Positions 21,431 through 29,381 of a DNA stretch of 34,890 nucleotides are shown here, piece after piece; within the stretch, counting starts at the first letter, position 1, and each line of letters opens with the position of its first letter. The translations under genes were made by a program, and so were the position numbers. Under the pieces are notes generated by a model, which saw only the letters and a program-made list of their open reading frames with translations, searched no databases and was not told where the DNA came from. Source of the stretch: a virus; the IMG/VR virus record IMGVR_UViG_3300045051_000854, positions 1 through 34,890 of that record; one strand, written 5' to 3'.

Positions 21431-22231
21431 GTGACGTGGTTCAAGGTGGACGACAAGCTGCACTCGCACCCGAAATGGTGGGCGCTCTCCCCGAACGCGA
21501 AGGCGTTGTGGACGACCGCCGGGTCGTGGTGTTCGAGCTACAAGACCGACGGGTTGATCGCCGCGAACCAGCTGCCGATCCTCGCCCCCCAGGTCGGCCT
21601 CTCGGTCGTCAAGGTTCGTGCCGCAGCGATCGAGCTGACGGAGGCGGGGCTGTGGAAGCAGAACGAGGCGGCGAACGGCTGGGCGTTCCACAACTGGACC
21701 GACTTCAACCCCACCCGCCTGCAGCAGGACAAGGAAGCCGCCATCGAACGCGAACGGAAGAAGATCCAGAACGACCCGGACCTGAAGGCCGCAGTGCGTC
21801 TCCGGGACCGTGACCGCTGCCGCTACTGCCGCGAGCTCGTCAACTTCGCGGCCCGAACCGGCCACCTCGCTGGCCGCTACGACCACGTCGTCCCGGTCAC
21901 CAAGGGCGGCAAAACCGTGCTCGACAATGTGGTGGTTTGTTGCGACTACGACAACCGCCGCAAGTACAACAAGACCCTCGACGAAGCCGGAATGGTCCTG
22001 CTAGAGCCACCTGCGCCCGAGAAGACGGCTGAGCTGCGTCTCAGCTCCGGCTTAGAAAATGCTCAGTCTAAGACTAAGCCGGGACACGGGTCGGGTCTGG
22101 GCCGGGTCCTGGCCGGGCCGGGGCAGGACGGGCCGGGTCTGGACGGGTCTGGTGGTCGGGTCGGGTCGGGGAGCGCGGCCACCGCTCTCGCCGACAGGCC
22201 ACCGGTCGCACCCCCAGGAGAGGAGTTCTGA
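21431..22231 (+). CDS. Replication-organiser-like protein fused to HNH endonuclease
   Basis: 266 residues, GTG 21431. Residues about 1-100 (TWFKVDDKLHSHPKWWALS, EAGLWKQNEAANGWAFHNW) resemble the winged-helix N-terminal domain of phage replication organisers of the DnaD/ORF-type family. Residues about 115-185 are an HNH domain: RDRDRCRYC (C130, C133), YDHVVPVTKGG (D151, H152), N166 and C170. The tail (about 205-250) is Gly/Ser-rich and low in complexity (GLGRVLAGPGQ). It may load replication proteins at the origin and nick DNA; the fusion is inferred to be functional because both parts are intact. Confidence 0.75.
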   Translation: MTWFKVDDKLHSHPKWWALSPNAKALWTTAGSWCSSYKTDGLIAANQLPILAPQVGLSVVKVRAAAIELTEAGLWKQNEAANGWAFHNWTDFNPTRLQQDKEAAIERERKKIQNDPDLKAAVRLRDRDRCRYCRELVNFAARTGHLAGRYDHVVPVTKGGKTVLDNVVVCCDYDNRRKYNKTLDEAGMVLLEPPAPEKTAELRLSSGLENAQSKTKPGHGSGLGRVLAGPGQDGPGLDGSGGRVGSGSAATALADRPPVAPPGEEF

Positions 22232-23073
22232 TGAGGCGTGTTCCGCGCGAGCTCGATGAGGTTCACACGATGCTCGGTCAGGTGGTGGTGAAGAAGCTCG
22301 ATGGTCCCGGCCCGGCAACGGCGTTGCGTCGTGCGTTGGCCAACCTCGACGAGCTCGGCGCGTCGGGGTTCGGGTCGACCACACCGGGGAACGGGTCACC
22401 GGGTGGTGGCAAGGGTGGTGGTGGTCGCACGCTCGAGGTGAGGTGGGGTCGCACTGGCGTGGATCGTGTGCCGATCACGTCGGTGGAGGCGATGGCGTTG
22501 GCTGGCCCGGATGAGGTGGCCCGGGCTCGCACGTCGCTCGAGGATGGGGCGCGGCTGTTGGCCGACTGTTCGGCGACAGCGGTGCGCGACATGCTCGCCG
22601 GGAACCCGCCGGCGCCACGGCCGGGGACGCTCGGCGCGATGCACTACGCCTGGTGGTGCGTCAGCGTGTTGCACATGGCCGCCGAGCAGGGCCGGTTGCG
22701 GGCCGACCGGCCGTTGTCGGGTTGGCGGCCGCTGTATCAGTCGACGGAGCGGGTGTACCACGTGTGCACCCGTTGGGGGTTCACCGCGACGACGCCGGCA
22801 CCCGGACCCGATCGGGATCTGCTGCCCCACGATCTCACCGAGCTGAACTGTCGGGCCTGCCTGTATGTCGGTCGTCGGGAGAAGCGGTTCCGTGGCGAGC
22901 TGTGCGAGTGGTGCTACCGGTTCTCGCTGAAGGAGGGGTTCACACCGACGCGTCGGCTGATCGAGGACTTCCATGCGAACAACCGGCGCGGGTTGACGGC
23001 CCAGCTGCTCGACGCCGAGCGTGCCGCGTTCAAGGCCCGGAAGAAGCGTGAACGGCCGAACCGGCGTGTGTAG
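22231..23073 (+). CDS. Zinc-ribbon protein, unknown
   Basis: 280 residues from ATG 22231, overlapping the previous TGA. Gly-rich linker at about 53-66. The middle part (about 85-165) is helical with Trp (AMHYAWWCVSVLHMAAEQ). The C-terminal part has a zinc ribbon NCRAC (C207, C210) and CEWC (C225, C228), followed by a basic C-terminal tail (KARKKRERPNRR). Similar proteins stand near the terminase genes of actinophages and may be DNA-binding regulators of late transcription. Function not known. Confidence 0.65.
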   Translation: MRRVPRELDEVHTMLGQVVVKKLDGPGPATALRRALANLDELGASGFGSTTPGNGSPGGGKGGGGRTLEVRWGRTGVDRVPITSVEAMALAGPDEVARARTSLEDGARLLADCSATAVRDMLAGNPPAPRPGTLGAMHYAWWCVSVLHMAAEQGRLRADRPLSGWRPLYQSTERVYHVCTRWGFTATTPAPGPDRDLLPHDLTELNCRACLYVGRREKRFRGELCEWCYRFSLKEGFTPTRRLIEDFHANNRRGLTAQLLDAERAAFKARKKRERPNRRV

Positions 23074-23194
23074 AGGTCACGCTGCGGTGATGCGGGTGTG
23101 TTATGGTGATCTCTGTATGTGGGTCGCCCGTGTGGGTGGCCCACTGCCGCGTCCGGGGTCAACCGCACGGCAGCGGGACTGTCTGGGCGCACGG

Positions 23195-23266
23195 TGCGCG
23201 GTGGGGAAGCGGCAACCCGTCGGACTCATGCTCCGGAGATCGCCCGTTCGAATCGGGCCCGCGCCA
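23195..23266 (+). tRNA. tRNA with CAT anticodon (Met or Ile2 type)
   Basis: 72 nt. The T arm GCCCG-TTCGAAT-CGGGC (23242-23258) is perfect, and the anticodon arm TCGGA-CTCATGC-TCCGG has one T-G pair, anticodon CAT at 23227-23229. The D arm has GGG/CCC and an AGCGGCA loop. The acceptor strands TGCGCGG and CCGCGCC pair at six of seven positions, with T1-C72 unpaired; discriminator A. CCA is not encoded. The anticodon fits elongator Met, initiator Met, or Ile with lysidine. The stem has only two G-C pairs next to the loop, so a canonical initiator is less likely. It lies just before the packaging genes. Confidence 0.8.
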
Positions 23267-23283
23267 CAGGATCGAGGTCCAAG

Positions 23284-23532
23284 GTGATTGACCTTCCCCT
23301 CAGCAAAGTCGTGAGCCCTGACGGTCAGCACGTCGTGTTCTACGCGACACTTCCCGCGCGTAGTGAGCAGGGGTCGGTACAGCTCGCCGCAGTTGCCAAG
23401 CCGCCGGTCGTCGAGCCCGTCACCGCAACAAGGTCGATCGAGCAGATCGGCGACACCGAGCACCACGCTGCGCTCGTCCGGATCATCGACGGGAACGGTC
23501 GGGTCTTGGCCAGCGCGTGGGAGCTGCCGTGA
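23284..23532 (+). CDS. Unknown protein near the terminase genes
   Basis: 82 residues from GTG 23284; GAGG at 23274-23277 is a fair ribosome site. Beta-like composition (HVVFYATLPARSEQGSVQLA, then HHAALVRIIDGNGRVLAS). Not recognised. Overlaps the HNH gene by GTGA. Confidence 0.6.
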   Translation: MIDLPLSKVVSPDGQHVVFYATLPARSEQGSVQLAAVAKPPVVEPVTATRSIEQIGDTEHHAALVRIIDGNGRVLASAWELP

Positions 23533-23837
23533 CCGGCCGGGCGTCGACCGTCTGTCCGACGGCCGGTTGCCCGAACCTCAACCCGTGTCCTGCGCACGGA
23601 CGCCGGCCGTGGGCATCTTCGACCCGTCGGGCCCGGCTGCCGGCCGACTGGCGGGCCCGACGACAGTTGGTGATCGAACGTGCGCACGGTCGCTGCGAGC
23701 AACCGGGTTGTGGTGAGCCGGGCGTCGAGGTCGATCACGTACGGGCCGGTGATGATCATTCGCTGGCCAATCTGCAGCTGCTGTGCGCTGCGCATCACCG
23801 GGTGAAGACGTTGCGTGAGGCCAGCAGACGGAGGTAG
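23529..23837 (+). CDS. HNH endonuclease, packaging type
   Basis: 102 residues, GTG overlapping the previous stop. HNH core: CEQPGC (C56, C61), VEVDHVRAGDD (D69, H70), N81 and CAAHH (C86, H89/H90). The N-terminus has extra CPTAGC/CPAH cysteines that may bind a second zinc. HNH proteins next to the terminase genes are needed together with terminase to cut phage DNA in several cos and pac phages. Length and place fit this role. Confidence 0.85.
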   Translation: MTGRASTVCPTAGCPNLNPCPAHGRRPWASSTRRARLPADWRARRQLVIERAHGRCEQPGCGEPGVEVDHVRAGDDHSLANLQLLCAAHHRVKTLREASRRR

Positions 23838-23985
23838 GGGGGGTACCCCCGTGACCGATCGACGAGGCCGTCACCGGGTGGGTTCTGCAGTTTCCTCCCC
23901 GTACGGGTCTCCAGCTCGGTACGGATCCCGATCTTGTACACAACCAGGGGTTGTGTACGGTTCCCCAGCCTGGAAGGACGGTGCG
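23838..23985. promoter_or_regulatory. Palindrome-rich region upstream of small terminase (candidate cos/pac or operator)
   Basis: 148 bp without a gene. GTAC occurs five times within 120 bp: in GGGGGTACCCCC (23839-23850), CCCGTACGGG (23898-23907), GGTACGG (23919-23925) and both arms of GTACACAACC-AGG-GGTTGTGTAC (23936-23958), a perfect 10-bp inverted repeat. Repeats of GTACGG follow two of them. A cluster of palindromes just before the small terminase is where a packaging initiation site or a late-promoter operator is expected. Neither role is shown by sequence alone. Confidence 0.55.
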
Positions 23986-24420
23986 ATGCCGCCTGTTCCG
24001 AAGCATCCGTCGACTCGAGCTCGGCGCAACAAGGTCGCTGGCGCTCGGCAGCTCCGGGCGGTCGAGGACCTCGAGGTGCCGAGTCTTCCCGAGGGGGACT
24101 GGCACGGTCTGACCGAGATCTGGTGGCACGATATCTGGGCGTCGCCGATGGCCCCGGAGTTCGACCAGAGCGATGTGCACGGGCTGTACCTGTTGGCGAC
24201 GCTGGTCGATCAGTTCTGGAACGACCCGTCAACGTCGCTTGCCGCGGAGATCCGGTTGCAGCGTCAGTGCTTCGGTCTGACGCCGATCGATCGACGCCGG
24301 TTGCAGTGGGAGATCGACCGCGGTGACGAGGCAGAGAAGAAGACACAGCAGCGCCGCAACGCCACGGCGCCAAAGCCGGCGGGAAAGCCGAAGACCGACC
24401 CGCGTGCGATGCTCGGATGA
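23986..24420 (+). CDS. Terminase small subunit
   Basis: 144 residues from ATG 23986 with GGAAGGA upstream. Basic N-terminus (TRARRNKVAGARQL), then a helical core (LYLLATLVDQFWNDP) and RRRLQWEIDRGDEAEKKTQQ, similar to actinophage small terminases; the C-terminal tail is Lys/Pro-rich and ends DPRAMLG. It recognises the packaging site and guides the large subunit. It directly follows the palindrome cluster. The family shows little sequence conservation, so the call leans on context. Confidence 0.75.
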   Translation: MPPVPKHPSTRARRNKVAGARQLRAVEDLEVPSLPEGDWHGLTEIWWHDIWASPMAPEFDQSDVHGLYLLATLVDQFWNDPSTSLAAEIRLQRQCFGLTPIDRRRLQWEIDRGDEAEKKTQQRRNATAPKPAGKPKTDPRAMLG

Positions 24421-24656
24421 GCGCACGCACACCTGACGAGGTGCTCGCCAAAGCGCTCACCGATCTGCCTGAGGGCGCGTACCTGACGTCGGCGATCGTG
24501 ATCGTCGAGTACCAGCTGCCCGCGGAGGACGACGACCTTCAGCGAGGCCCGTGGTTGAGCTGGCGCGCCGACAGCGTCGTGGGCCGCTGGACCCATCTGG
24601 GGATGCTCGAATCGGTCGTCGGTGACGTCCGAAGGCAGCTCTCGCAGGAGGACTGA
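24417..24656 (+). CDS. Small protein between terminase genes
   Basis: 79 residues, ATGA overlap with the small terminase. Contains TPDEVLAKALTDLPEGAYLT and a mixed C-terminal part. Small unknown genes in this position are frequent in actinophages. Function unknown. Confidence 0.6.
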   Translation: MSARTPDEVLAKALTDLPEGAYLTSAIVIVEYQLPAEDDDLQRGPWLSWRADSVVGRWTHLGMLESVVGDVRRQLSQED

Positions 24657-24658
24657 CG

Positions 24659-26314
24659 GTGGCACTGCTGATGGTGCCGCCCCTCGACCCCAAGCCGTGG
24701 CCGACGCTCGGGCCGGGTGTGTGCGAGTGGATCGAGGACAACCTGGTGTTCGGGCCGGGCCCGTTGAAGGGCCAGCCGTACGTGATCGAGCCGGAGTTCC
24801 GTGCCGAGCTGTACCGCATGTACGAGCTGTTCCCCCGCGATCATCCTCGTGCTGGCCGGCGACGGTTCAAGCGTGTCGGCATGTCGAAGCGGAAGGGCAC
24901 CGCGAAGACCGAGAAGGCGGCGATCATCGCGGCCGCCGAGCTGGCGCCCGATGCGCCAGTGCGGTTCGATGGCTGGCGTAGGCAGGGGAGCAGCTGGTTT
25001 CCGGTCGGTCGGCCGGTCGCATCGCCGTACATCCCGATGCTCGCCTATACCGAGGAGCAGTCCGAGGATCTCGCCTACGGCGTGCTGCGCACGATCTTGG
25101 CCGAGTCGGCGATCGGTGATCACTTCGACATCGGGCTCGACCGGATCATCCGGTTGAACCACTGGGGGCGTGAGGACGGCAAGGCGCAGGCGTTGGCGTC
25201 GTCACCGAACGCTCGGGATGGTGCGCTCACCACGCACCAGCACTTCGACGAGACGCACCGCATGTATCAGCCGCGGCTCCGCAAGGCGCACGACACGATG
25301 CTGCAGAACACGTTCAAGCGTCGTGACGCTGACGCATGGACGTTGGAGACGACGACCCCGGGCGAGTTGGCGCAGGAATCGATCGCCCGTGACACCCACG
25401 AGCTCGCCGAGGCGATCGCCCACGGTGAGGTTGAGGAACCGCAGCTGTTCTACGTGCACCGGTTCGCTCCGCTTGAGCTGCCGTTGAACACGCCTCGCCA
25501 GGTGCGCGCTGCGCTCGTCGAGGCGACGGGGCCGGCGACATGGTCGGGTGACATCGATGCGCTGGTCGGCCAGTTCTTCGCCCCGAAGACGAACCGGCAG
25601 TACTTCCGCCGGGTGTGGCTCGGCCAGTGGGTCCCGGGCGGCGATCGGGCGTTCGACCTCGATGTGTGGCGCCACCTGGTGCACGACGAGCTCACCGACA
25701 TCGAACCTGGCCGGCTCGTCACCCTCGGCTTCGACGGTGCACGACGTCGTGACTCCACCGGTCTGGTGGCCACCGACGTCGAGTCCGGCTTCCAGAAGGT
25801 GCTCGGCTACTGGCCTCGACCCGATGACGCACCCGACGACTGGGAGGTGCCAGCCGCTGAGGTGGACCTGGCGGTCGAGTCGGCGTTCTCGACCTACAGC
25901 GTGTGGCGGTTGTACGCCGACCCGCCGTACTGGGATGAGTGGGTGGACTCGTGGGCGGGCCGGTACGGCGCCGAGCGTGTGGTGCGCTGGTGGACGAACC
26001 GTGACAAGGCGATGGCCGGCGCGCTGCGGGTGTTCAAGGATGCTCAGCTGACCGGCGACTTGTCTCATGACGGTGATGAGCGGTACGCAGCCCACATCGG
26101 CAACGCGTTCCGCAAGGACCTGCAGGTGCGTGTCGAGGATGGCGCTGAGCCGCTGTTCACGATCCGCAAGGAACGACCGGACTCGCCGTTGAAGATCGAC
26201 CTGGCGATGGCCGGCTGCCTGTCGTGGGAAGCCCGGGGCGATGCGATTGCCGCGGGTGCCAAGGCGGAGTCGACACGCTCGAAGTCGCGGGTGATGGGAA
26301 CGAGGAGGAGGTGA
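24659..26314 (+). CDS. Terminase large subunit
   Basis: 551 residues, GTG 24659. ATPase part at about 40-290: SKRKGTAKTE (76-85) stands where the Walker A loop is expected, and HFDETH (195-200) is the Walker B acidic motif. Nuclease part at about 350-530 with GFDG (D359), LYADPPYWDEW and later acidic residues, an RNase-H-like fold. It packages DNA into the procapsid and cuts it. The Walker A is atypical (no clear GKT/S); the residue doing that job is not certain. The next gene is portal, the standard order. Confidence 0.9.
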   Translation: MALLMVPPLDPKPWPTLGPGVCEWIEDNLVFGPGPLKGQPYVIEPEFRAELYRMYELFPRDHPRAGRRRFKRVGMSKRKGTAKTEKAAIIAAAELAPDAPVRFDGWRRQGSSWFPVGRPVASPYIPMLAYTEEQSEDLAYGVLRTILAESAIGDHFDIGLDRIIRLNHWGREDGKAQALASSPNARDGALTTHQHFDETHRMYQPRLRKAHDTMLQNTFKRRDADAWTLETTTPGELAQESIARDTHELAEAIAHGEVEEPQLFYVHRFAPLELPLNTPRQVRAALVEATGPATWSGDIDALVGQFFAPKTNRQYFRRVWLGQWVPGGDRAFDLDVWRHLVHDELTDIEPGRLVTLGFDGARRRDSTGLVATDVESGFQKVLGYWPRPDDAPDDWEVPAAEVDLAVESAFSTYSVWRLYADPPYWDEWVDSWAGRYGAERVVRWWTNRDKAMAGALRVFKDAQLTGDLSHDGDERYAAHIGNAFRKDLQVRVEDGAEPLFTIRKERPDSPLKIDLAMAGCLSWEARGDAIAAGAKAESTRSKSRVMGTRRR

Positions 26315-26317
26315 GCC

Positions 26318-27760
26318 GTGGCTGCAGTGAACTCGCCCGAGTGGTGGGCCGACCGGCTCTCCAAGAAGCTCTCCGCCCGTCAGTCGAAGCTCGAACGTCT
26401 CGAGCGCTACTACGACGGCAAGCAGCCGTTGTCGTTCGCTACGTCGCAGTTCCGGGCGGAGTTCGGGTCGATGTTGGCCGCGGTTCAGGACAACTGGTGC
26501 CAGCTGGTGGTGTCCGCTGTCGAGGAACGGCTCGACGTCGAGGGGTTCCGTGTCGGTGATGATGACCAGGCCGACGCTCAGGCGTGGAACCTGTGGCAGG
26601 CGAACGGACTCGACGCCGACAGTCAGGTGGCGCACACCGAGGCGTTGAAGCTGTCGGAGGCGCACGTCATCGTGTGGCGTCCCGATCTGGATGCGCCGCC
26701 GGTGATCACTGTGGAGCACCCGAAGTACGTCACGGTCGAGTTGGACCCGGAGAACCGTTCACGTCGACTTGCTGCGGCGAAGGTGTGGCGTGACCCAGAC
26801 GATGGCCGGCTGTGCACCGTCTATCTGCCTGATCGAATCGTGAAGCTGCGCGCTGGCCAGCGCGGTTGGGAACCCCGTCCGTCCGCCGGTGATCAGTGGC
26901 AGATCGACAACCCGCTCGGTGTGGTGCCGGTCGTGCCGCTGTTCAACCGGCCGGGTCTGCTGACCGAGGCGGCAAGCGAGATTGAGTCGATCCTGCCGAA
27001 GCAGGACATGGTCAACAAGCTGATCGCCGACATGATGATCGCCGCCGAGTACGGGGCGTTCCGGCAGCGTTGGGCGACGGGCATCGAGGTGCCTAAGGAC
27101 CCGATCACTGGCGAGGACCTCGAGGACTTTCAGACCGCAGTCGATCGGCTGTGGCATGTCCCGGCGCCGGACGCCAAGTTCGGCGAGTTCGAGCAGACCG
27201 ACCTCAACGTGTACGTGAAGGCGATCGAGATGCTCGTGCAGCACATCGCCAGCCAGACCGCCACCCCGCCGCACTACCTGCTCTCCACCGGCCAGCTGCC
27301 GTCGGGTGAGTCGCTTCGCGCTGCCGAGGCGCCGCTGGTGGCGAAGGCGCGTCGCAAGCAGCGGATCTTCGGCCAGGCGTGGGAAGAGGTGACACGGCTG
27401 GCGTTGCGGCTCGATGGCCGTGACGACGTCGATCAGTCGACGGTGATCGAGACGATCTGGCGTGACCCGGAAAACCGGACCGAAGCCGAGCACATCGACG
27501 CCGTGATCAAGCAGAAGGCGTTGGATGTGCCGATCGAGGAGCTGTGGCGCCTCGCAGGTTTCTCGCAGGTCGAAATCGACCGGATGCGCCGGCAGCGGGT
27601 CGAGCAGCTGACGATGCTGGCGCTCGGCCAGCCGATCACCGCGTTCGACGGCGAAGGCGTCCCTGCCGACGAGATCAAGACCCGCGCCGAGGCCGCTCAG
27701 GCGTTGGTTGCCGGCGGCATGTCGCTCGACGATGCGTTGCACAAGGCCGGCCTGGCCTGA
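26318..27760 (+). CDS. Portal protein (SPP1 gp6-like)
   Basis: 480 residues, GTG 26318, with GAGGAGGTGA just upstream. Portal pattern: N-terminal helical wing (RLSKKLSARQSKLERLERYY), DNWCQLVVSAVEERL, a middle beta part (VWRPDLDAPPVITVEHP), the clip region (VPVVPLFNRPG) and a C-terminal stem with helices (PLVAKARRKQRIFGQAWEE). It forms the ring at one vertex through which DNA is pumped. The DUF/Phage_prot_Gp6 family is common in actinophages. Stop overlaps the start of the next gene (TGATGG). Confidence 0.93.
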   Translation: MAAVNSPEWWADRLSKKLSARQSKLERLERYYDGKQPLSFATSQFRAEFGSMLAAVQDNWCQLVVSAVEERLDVEGFRVGDDDQADAQAWNLWQANGLDADSQVAHTEALKLSEAHVIVWRPDLDAPPVITVEHPKYVTVELDPENRSRRLAAAKVWRDPDDGRLCTVYLPDRIVKLRAGQRGWEPRPSAGDQWQIDNPLGVVPVVPLFNRPGLLTEAASEIESILPKQDMVNKLIADMMIAAEYGAFRQRWATGIEVPKDPITGEDLEDFQTAVDRLWHVPAPDAKFGEFEQTDLNVYVKAIEMLVQHIASQTATPPHYLLSTGQLPSGESLRAAEAPLVAKARRKQRIFGQAWEEVTRLALRLDGRDDVDQSTVIETIWRDPENRTEAEHIDAVIKQKALDVPIEELWRLAGFSQVEIDRMRRQRVEQLTMLALGQPITAFDGEGVPADEIKTRAEAAQALVAGGMSLDDALHKAGLA

Positions 27761-28485
27761 TGGTCGCCGAGGTTGAGCTCCGTCGGCTCGCCGTTCCGTA
27801 CCGTTCGCGGTTCGGTCAGGCGCTGATGGTCGCCGATCAGACGGTCACCCGGCTGTACGTCGCGACCGCCCCGACCGACGTCGACTTGTGGGTGACGACA
27901 GCGGTCCCGGTGGTGCAGGGGCTGCAGCAGGCGTTGATCGCCCTCGCCCAGCGGTACACGGCTTCGCAGCTCGAGCTGTTCACCCCGACCCGACCGGTTC
28001 GCCTGGTCGATGTCGCCGACGAGCTCCTCGTGCGCACCGACACGCCGTGGTTGCGTAGCCCGATGCTGCGTGAACGCCGACTGGTTGCGGTGGGTCTCCC
28101 GCCGTCGGAGGCACGGCAGCGTGCAGCTGGCTACGCCGGAGATCTGATGACCGCAGAAGCTCGGGTGACTGAGCGGGCTGCGGCCACGGCGACCTATCGG
28201 CAGCACTGGGACACTCGTGCACCGTTGAAGTATCGGCGGATCCTGGAGGGTGGTGCGTGCGGCTGGTGCCGTGTCGTGGCCGACCGGTTGTACAGCGCCG
28301 ACGACAGCGGCAAGTGGCACGCCCACTGCCGGTGCACGTGGCGGCTGATCACCCCGGCCGAGGCAGAGGCGCACGAGCCGAAGTTCACCGGTGACCGATG
28401 GAAGGACGTGATCAACGAGCGTGCGACGCGCCCGGTTGAGAGCCGCCGCCAGGTCCCCGATCTCACCCCGGTCCCCGCCGGCTGA
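27760..28485 (+). CDS. MuF-like capsid maturation protein
   Basis: 241 residues from ATG 27760. N-terminal 150 residues helical (VQGLQQALIALAQRYTASQL). The C-terminal part holds the MuF signature: GGACGWCRVVADRLYS (C167, C170) and WHAHCRCTWR (H187, H189, C190, C192), probably a zinc site. MuF proteins sit inside the capsid, bound to the portal, and leave with the DNA in some phages. No toxin domain is fused to it. Position between portal and scaffold is standard. Confidence 0.85.
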   Translation: MVAEVELRRLAVPYRSRFGQALMVADQTVTRLYVATAPTDVDLWVTTAVPVVQGLQQALIALAQRYTASQLELFTPTRPVRLVDVADELLVRTDTPWLRSPMLRERRLVAVGLPPSEARQRAAGYAGDLMTAEARVTERAAATATYRQHWDTRAPLKYRRILEGGACGWCRVVADRLYSADDSGKWHAHCRCTWRLITPAEAEAHEPKFTGDRWKDVINERATRPVESRRQVPDLTPVPAG

Positions 28486-28490
28486 TCCTC

Positions 28491-28507
28491 GCCCCCGCGA
28501 CGGGGGC
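28491..28507 (+). terminator. Small hairpin before the scaffold gene
   Basis: GCCCCCG, CGA loop, CGGGGGC: a perfect 7-bp stem, with no T run after it. It lies between the MuF and scaffold genes, 24 bp before the ATG, and could be a partial terminator, a processing site, or simply protect the downstream mRNA, where higher expression of scaffold and capsid is needed. Confidence 0.45.
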
Positions 28508-28530
28508 GCTTCAAACAGGAGGTTGCCGCG

Positions 28531-29199
28531 ATGGCACCGACCACTCACCGTCCCTTCACCCTCGTGCGAGGCGTGCTTCTCCGTCACCCCGAGAAGGAGG
28601 ACAACGGCACCACCGATGGCGCCGACAGCGATCACGGAGACGCGACCGCCGGCAGCGATCTGGGTGAGGCTGGCAAGAAGGCGCTCGACGAAGAACGTCG
28701 GGCCCGTCGGGCGGCGGAGAAGCAGGCCAAGGATCAGGCGACACAGCTGGCGACGTTGCAGCAACAGCTCGACGAGCTCAGCAAGAAGAACCAGACCGAC
28801 GACGAACGCAAGCTCGCCGAAGCGGTCGAGGCCGCCAAGGCCGACGCTGTGAAGGCGCTGCAGGATCAGTTCGCCGGGCAGCTCGCGGAGAAGGATCGCC
28901 AGATTGTCGGCGCCCGTCTCACGGCGATCGCTGCTGGCAAGCTGACGAACCCGGCCGATGTGCTGGCGTTCGTCGATCTCGACGACCTCGACCGCGACGG
29001 CGAGGGCAACGTCACCGACAAGGCCCTCTCGGGGGCCGTCGAGGAGCTCCTGAAGGAGCGTCCCTATCTGGCTGCGACGGCTGGCAAGGGTGGAGGGTCC
29101 GTCGATCAGGGTCGCCGCAAGGACGGCCCGGTCGACTTCAAGGACCGCAAGCAGTTGGCTGCCGATCTGGCCAAGTTCGGTCTGACCCCGCGCGGATGA
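28531..29199 (+). CDS. Capsid scaffolding protein with N-terminal cleavage-type peptide
   Basis: 222 residues from ATG 28531; AGGAGG at 28518-28523 is a strong ribosome site. The N-terminal 20 residues contain THR (5-7) and VRGVLLRHP (12-20), almost the same peptide as in the capsid protein. Then an acidic linker (DNGTTDGADSDHGD), a long coiled coil (about 50-115, rich in Ala, Glu, Lys and Gln), and a more hydrophobic C-terminal part. Charge pattern and place between portal/MuF and capsid define it as a scaffold, which shapes the procapsid and is removed before DNA fills it. Stop overlaps the next ATG. Confidence 0.88.
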   Translation: MAPTTHRPFTLVRGVLLRHPEKEDNGTTDGADSDHGDATAGSDLGEAGKKALDEERRARRAAEKQAKDQATQLATLQQQLDELSKKNQTDDERKLAEAVEAAKADAVKALQDQFAGQLAEKDRQIVGARLTAIAAGKLTNPADVLAFVDLDDLDRDGEGNVTDKALSGAVEELLKERPYLAATAGKGGGSVDQGRRKDGPVDFKDRKQLAADLAKFGLTPRG

Positions 29200-29381
29200 T
29201 CCGTGCCGAGGTGCTCGACCGTGACGGCGAGTGGCAGCTGACGATCTCCGGGCATTCACGCGATGTGGCGTGCGCGGCGGTCACCGCCATGGAGCAAACC
29301 GTGGCGATCTGGTTGGAGCAGCTCGCCGAGTTGAACCCGACCGACATCCAGTTCACCTACCGCCAGGAGGCAACACCATGA
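29196..29381 (+). CDS. prp: Prp-like cysteine protease (YsxB/DUF464 type), minimal form
   Basis: 61 residues, ATG 29196 overlapping the scaffold stop. The start MIRAEVLDRDGEWQLTISGH and the following DVACAAVTAM fit the ribosomal-processing cysteine protease Prp, whose core is a GHA motif and DIVCAxxS; here GHS (H20) and VACAAVT (C26) are the likely catalytic pair. The loop between them is about 6 residues shorter than in S. aureus Prp, and the protein is about 45 residues shorter in total. Prp is known to clip N-terminal extensions of ribosomal protein L27 and of scaffold and capsid proteins of staphylococcal phage. Here it sits between the scaffold and capsid genes, which share an N-terminal peptide, so it is probably the head protease. 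Confidence 0.72.
   Translation: MIRAEVLDRDGEWQLTISGHSRDVACAAVTAMEQTVAIWLEQLAELNPTDIQFTYRQEATP

Noticed and set aside
25202-26719. Long minus-strand open frame (505 codons) opposite large terminase and portal
   Set aside because: Shadow of two well-supported plus-strand genes; rich in Arg and His as expected of an antisense frame.
27697-29259. Long minus-strand open frame (520 codons) opposite the MuF, scaffold and protease genes
   Set aside because: Antisense shadow of GC-rich coding sequence; the plus-strand genes have clear family patterns and ribosome sites.
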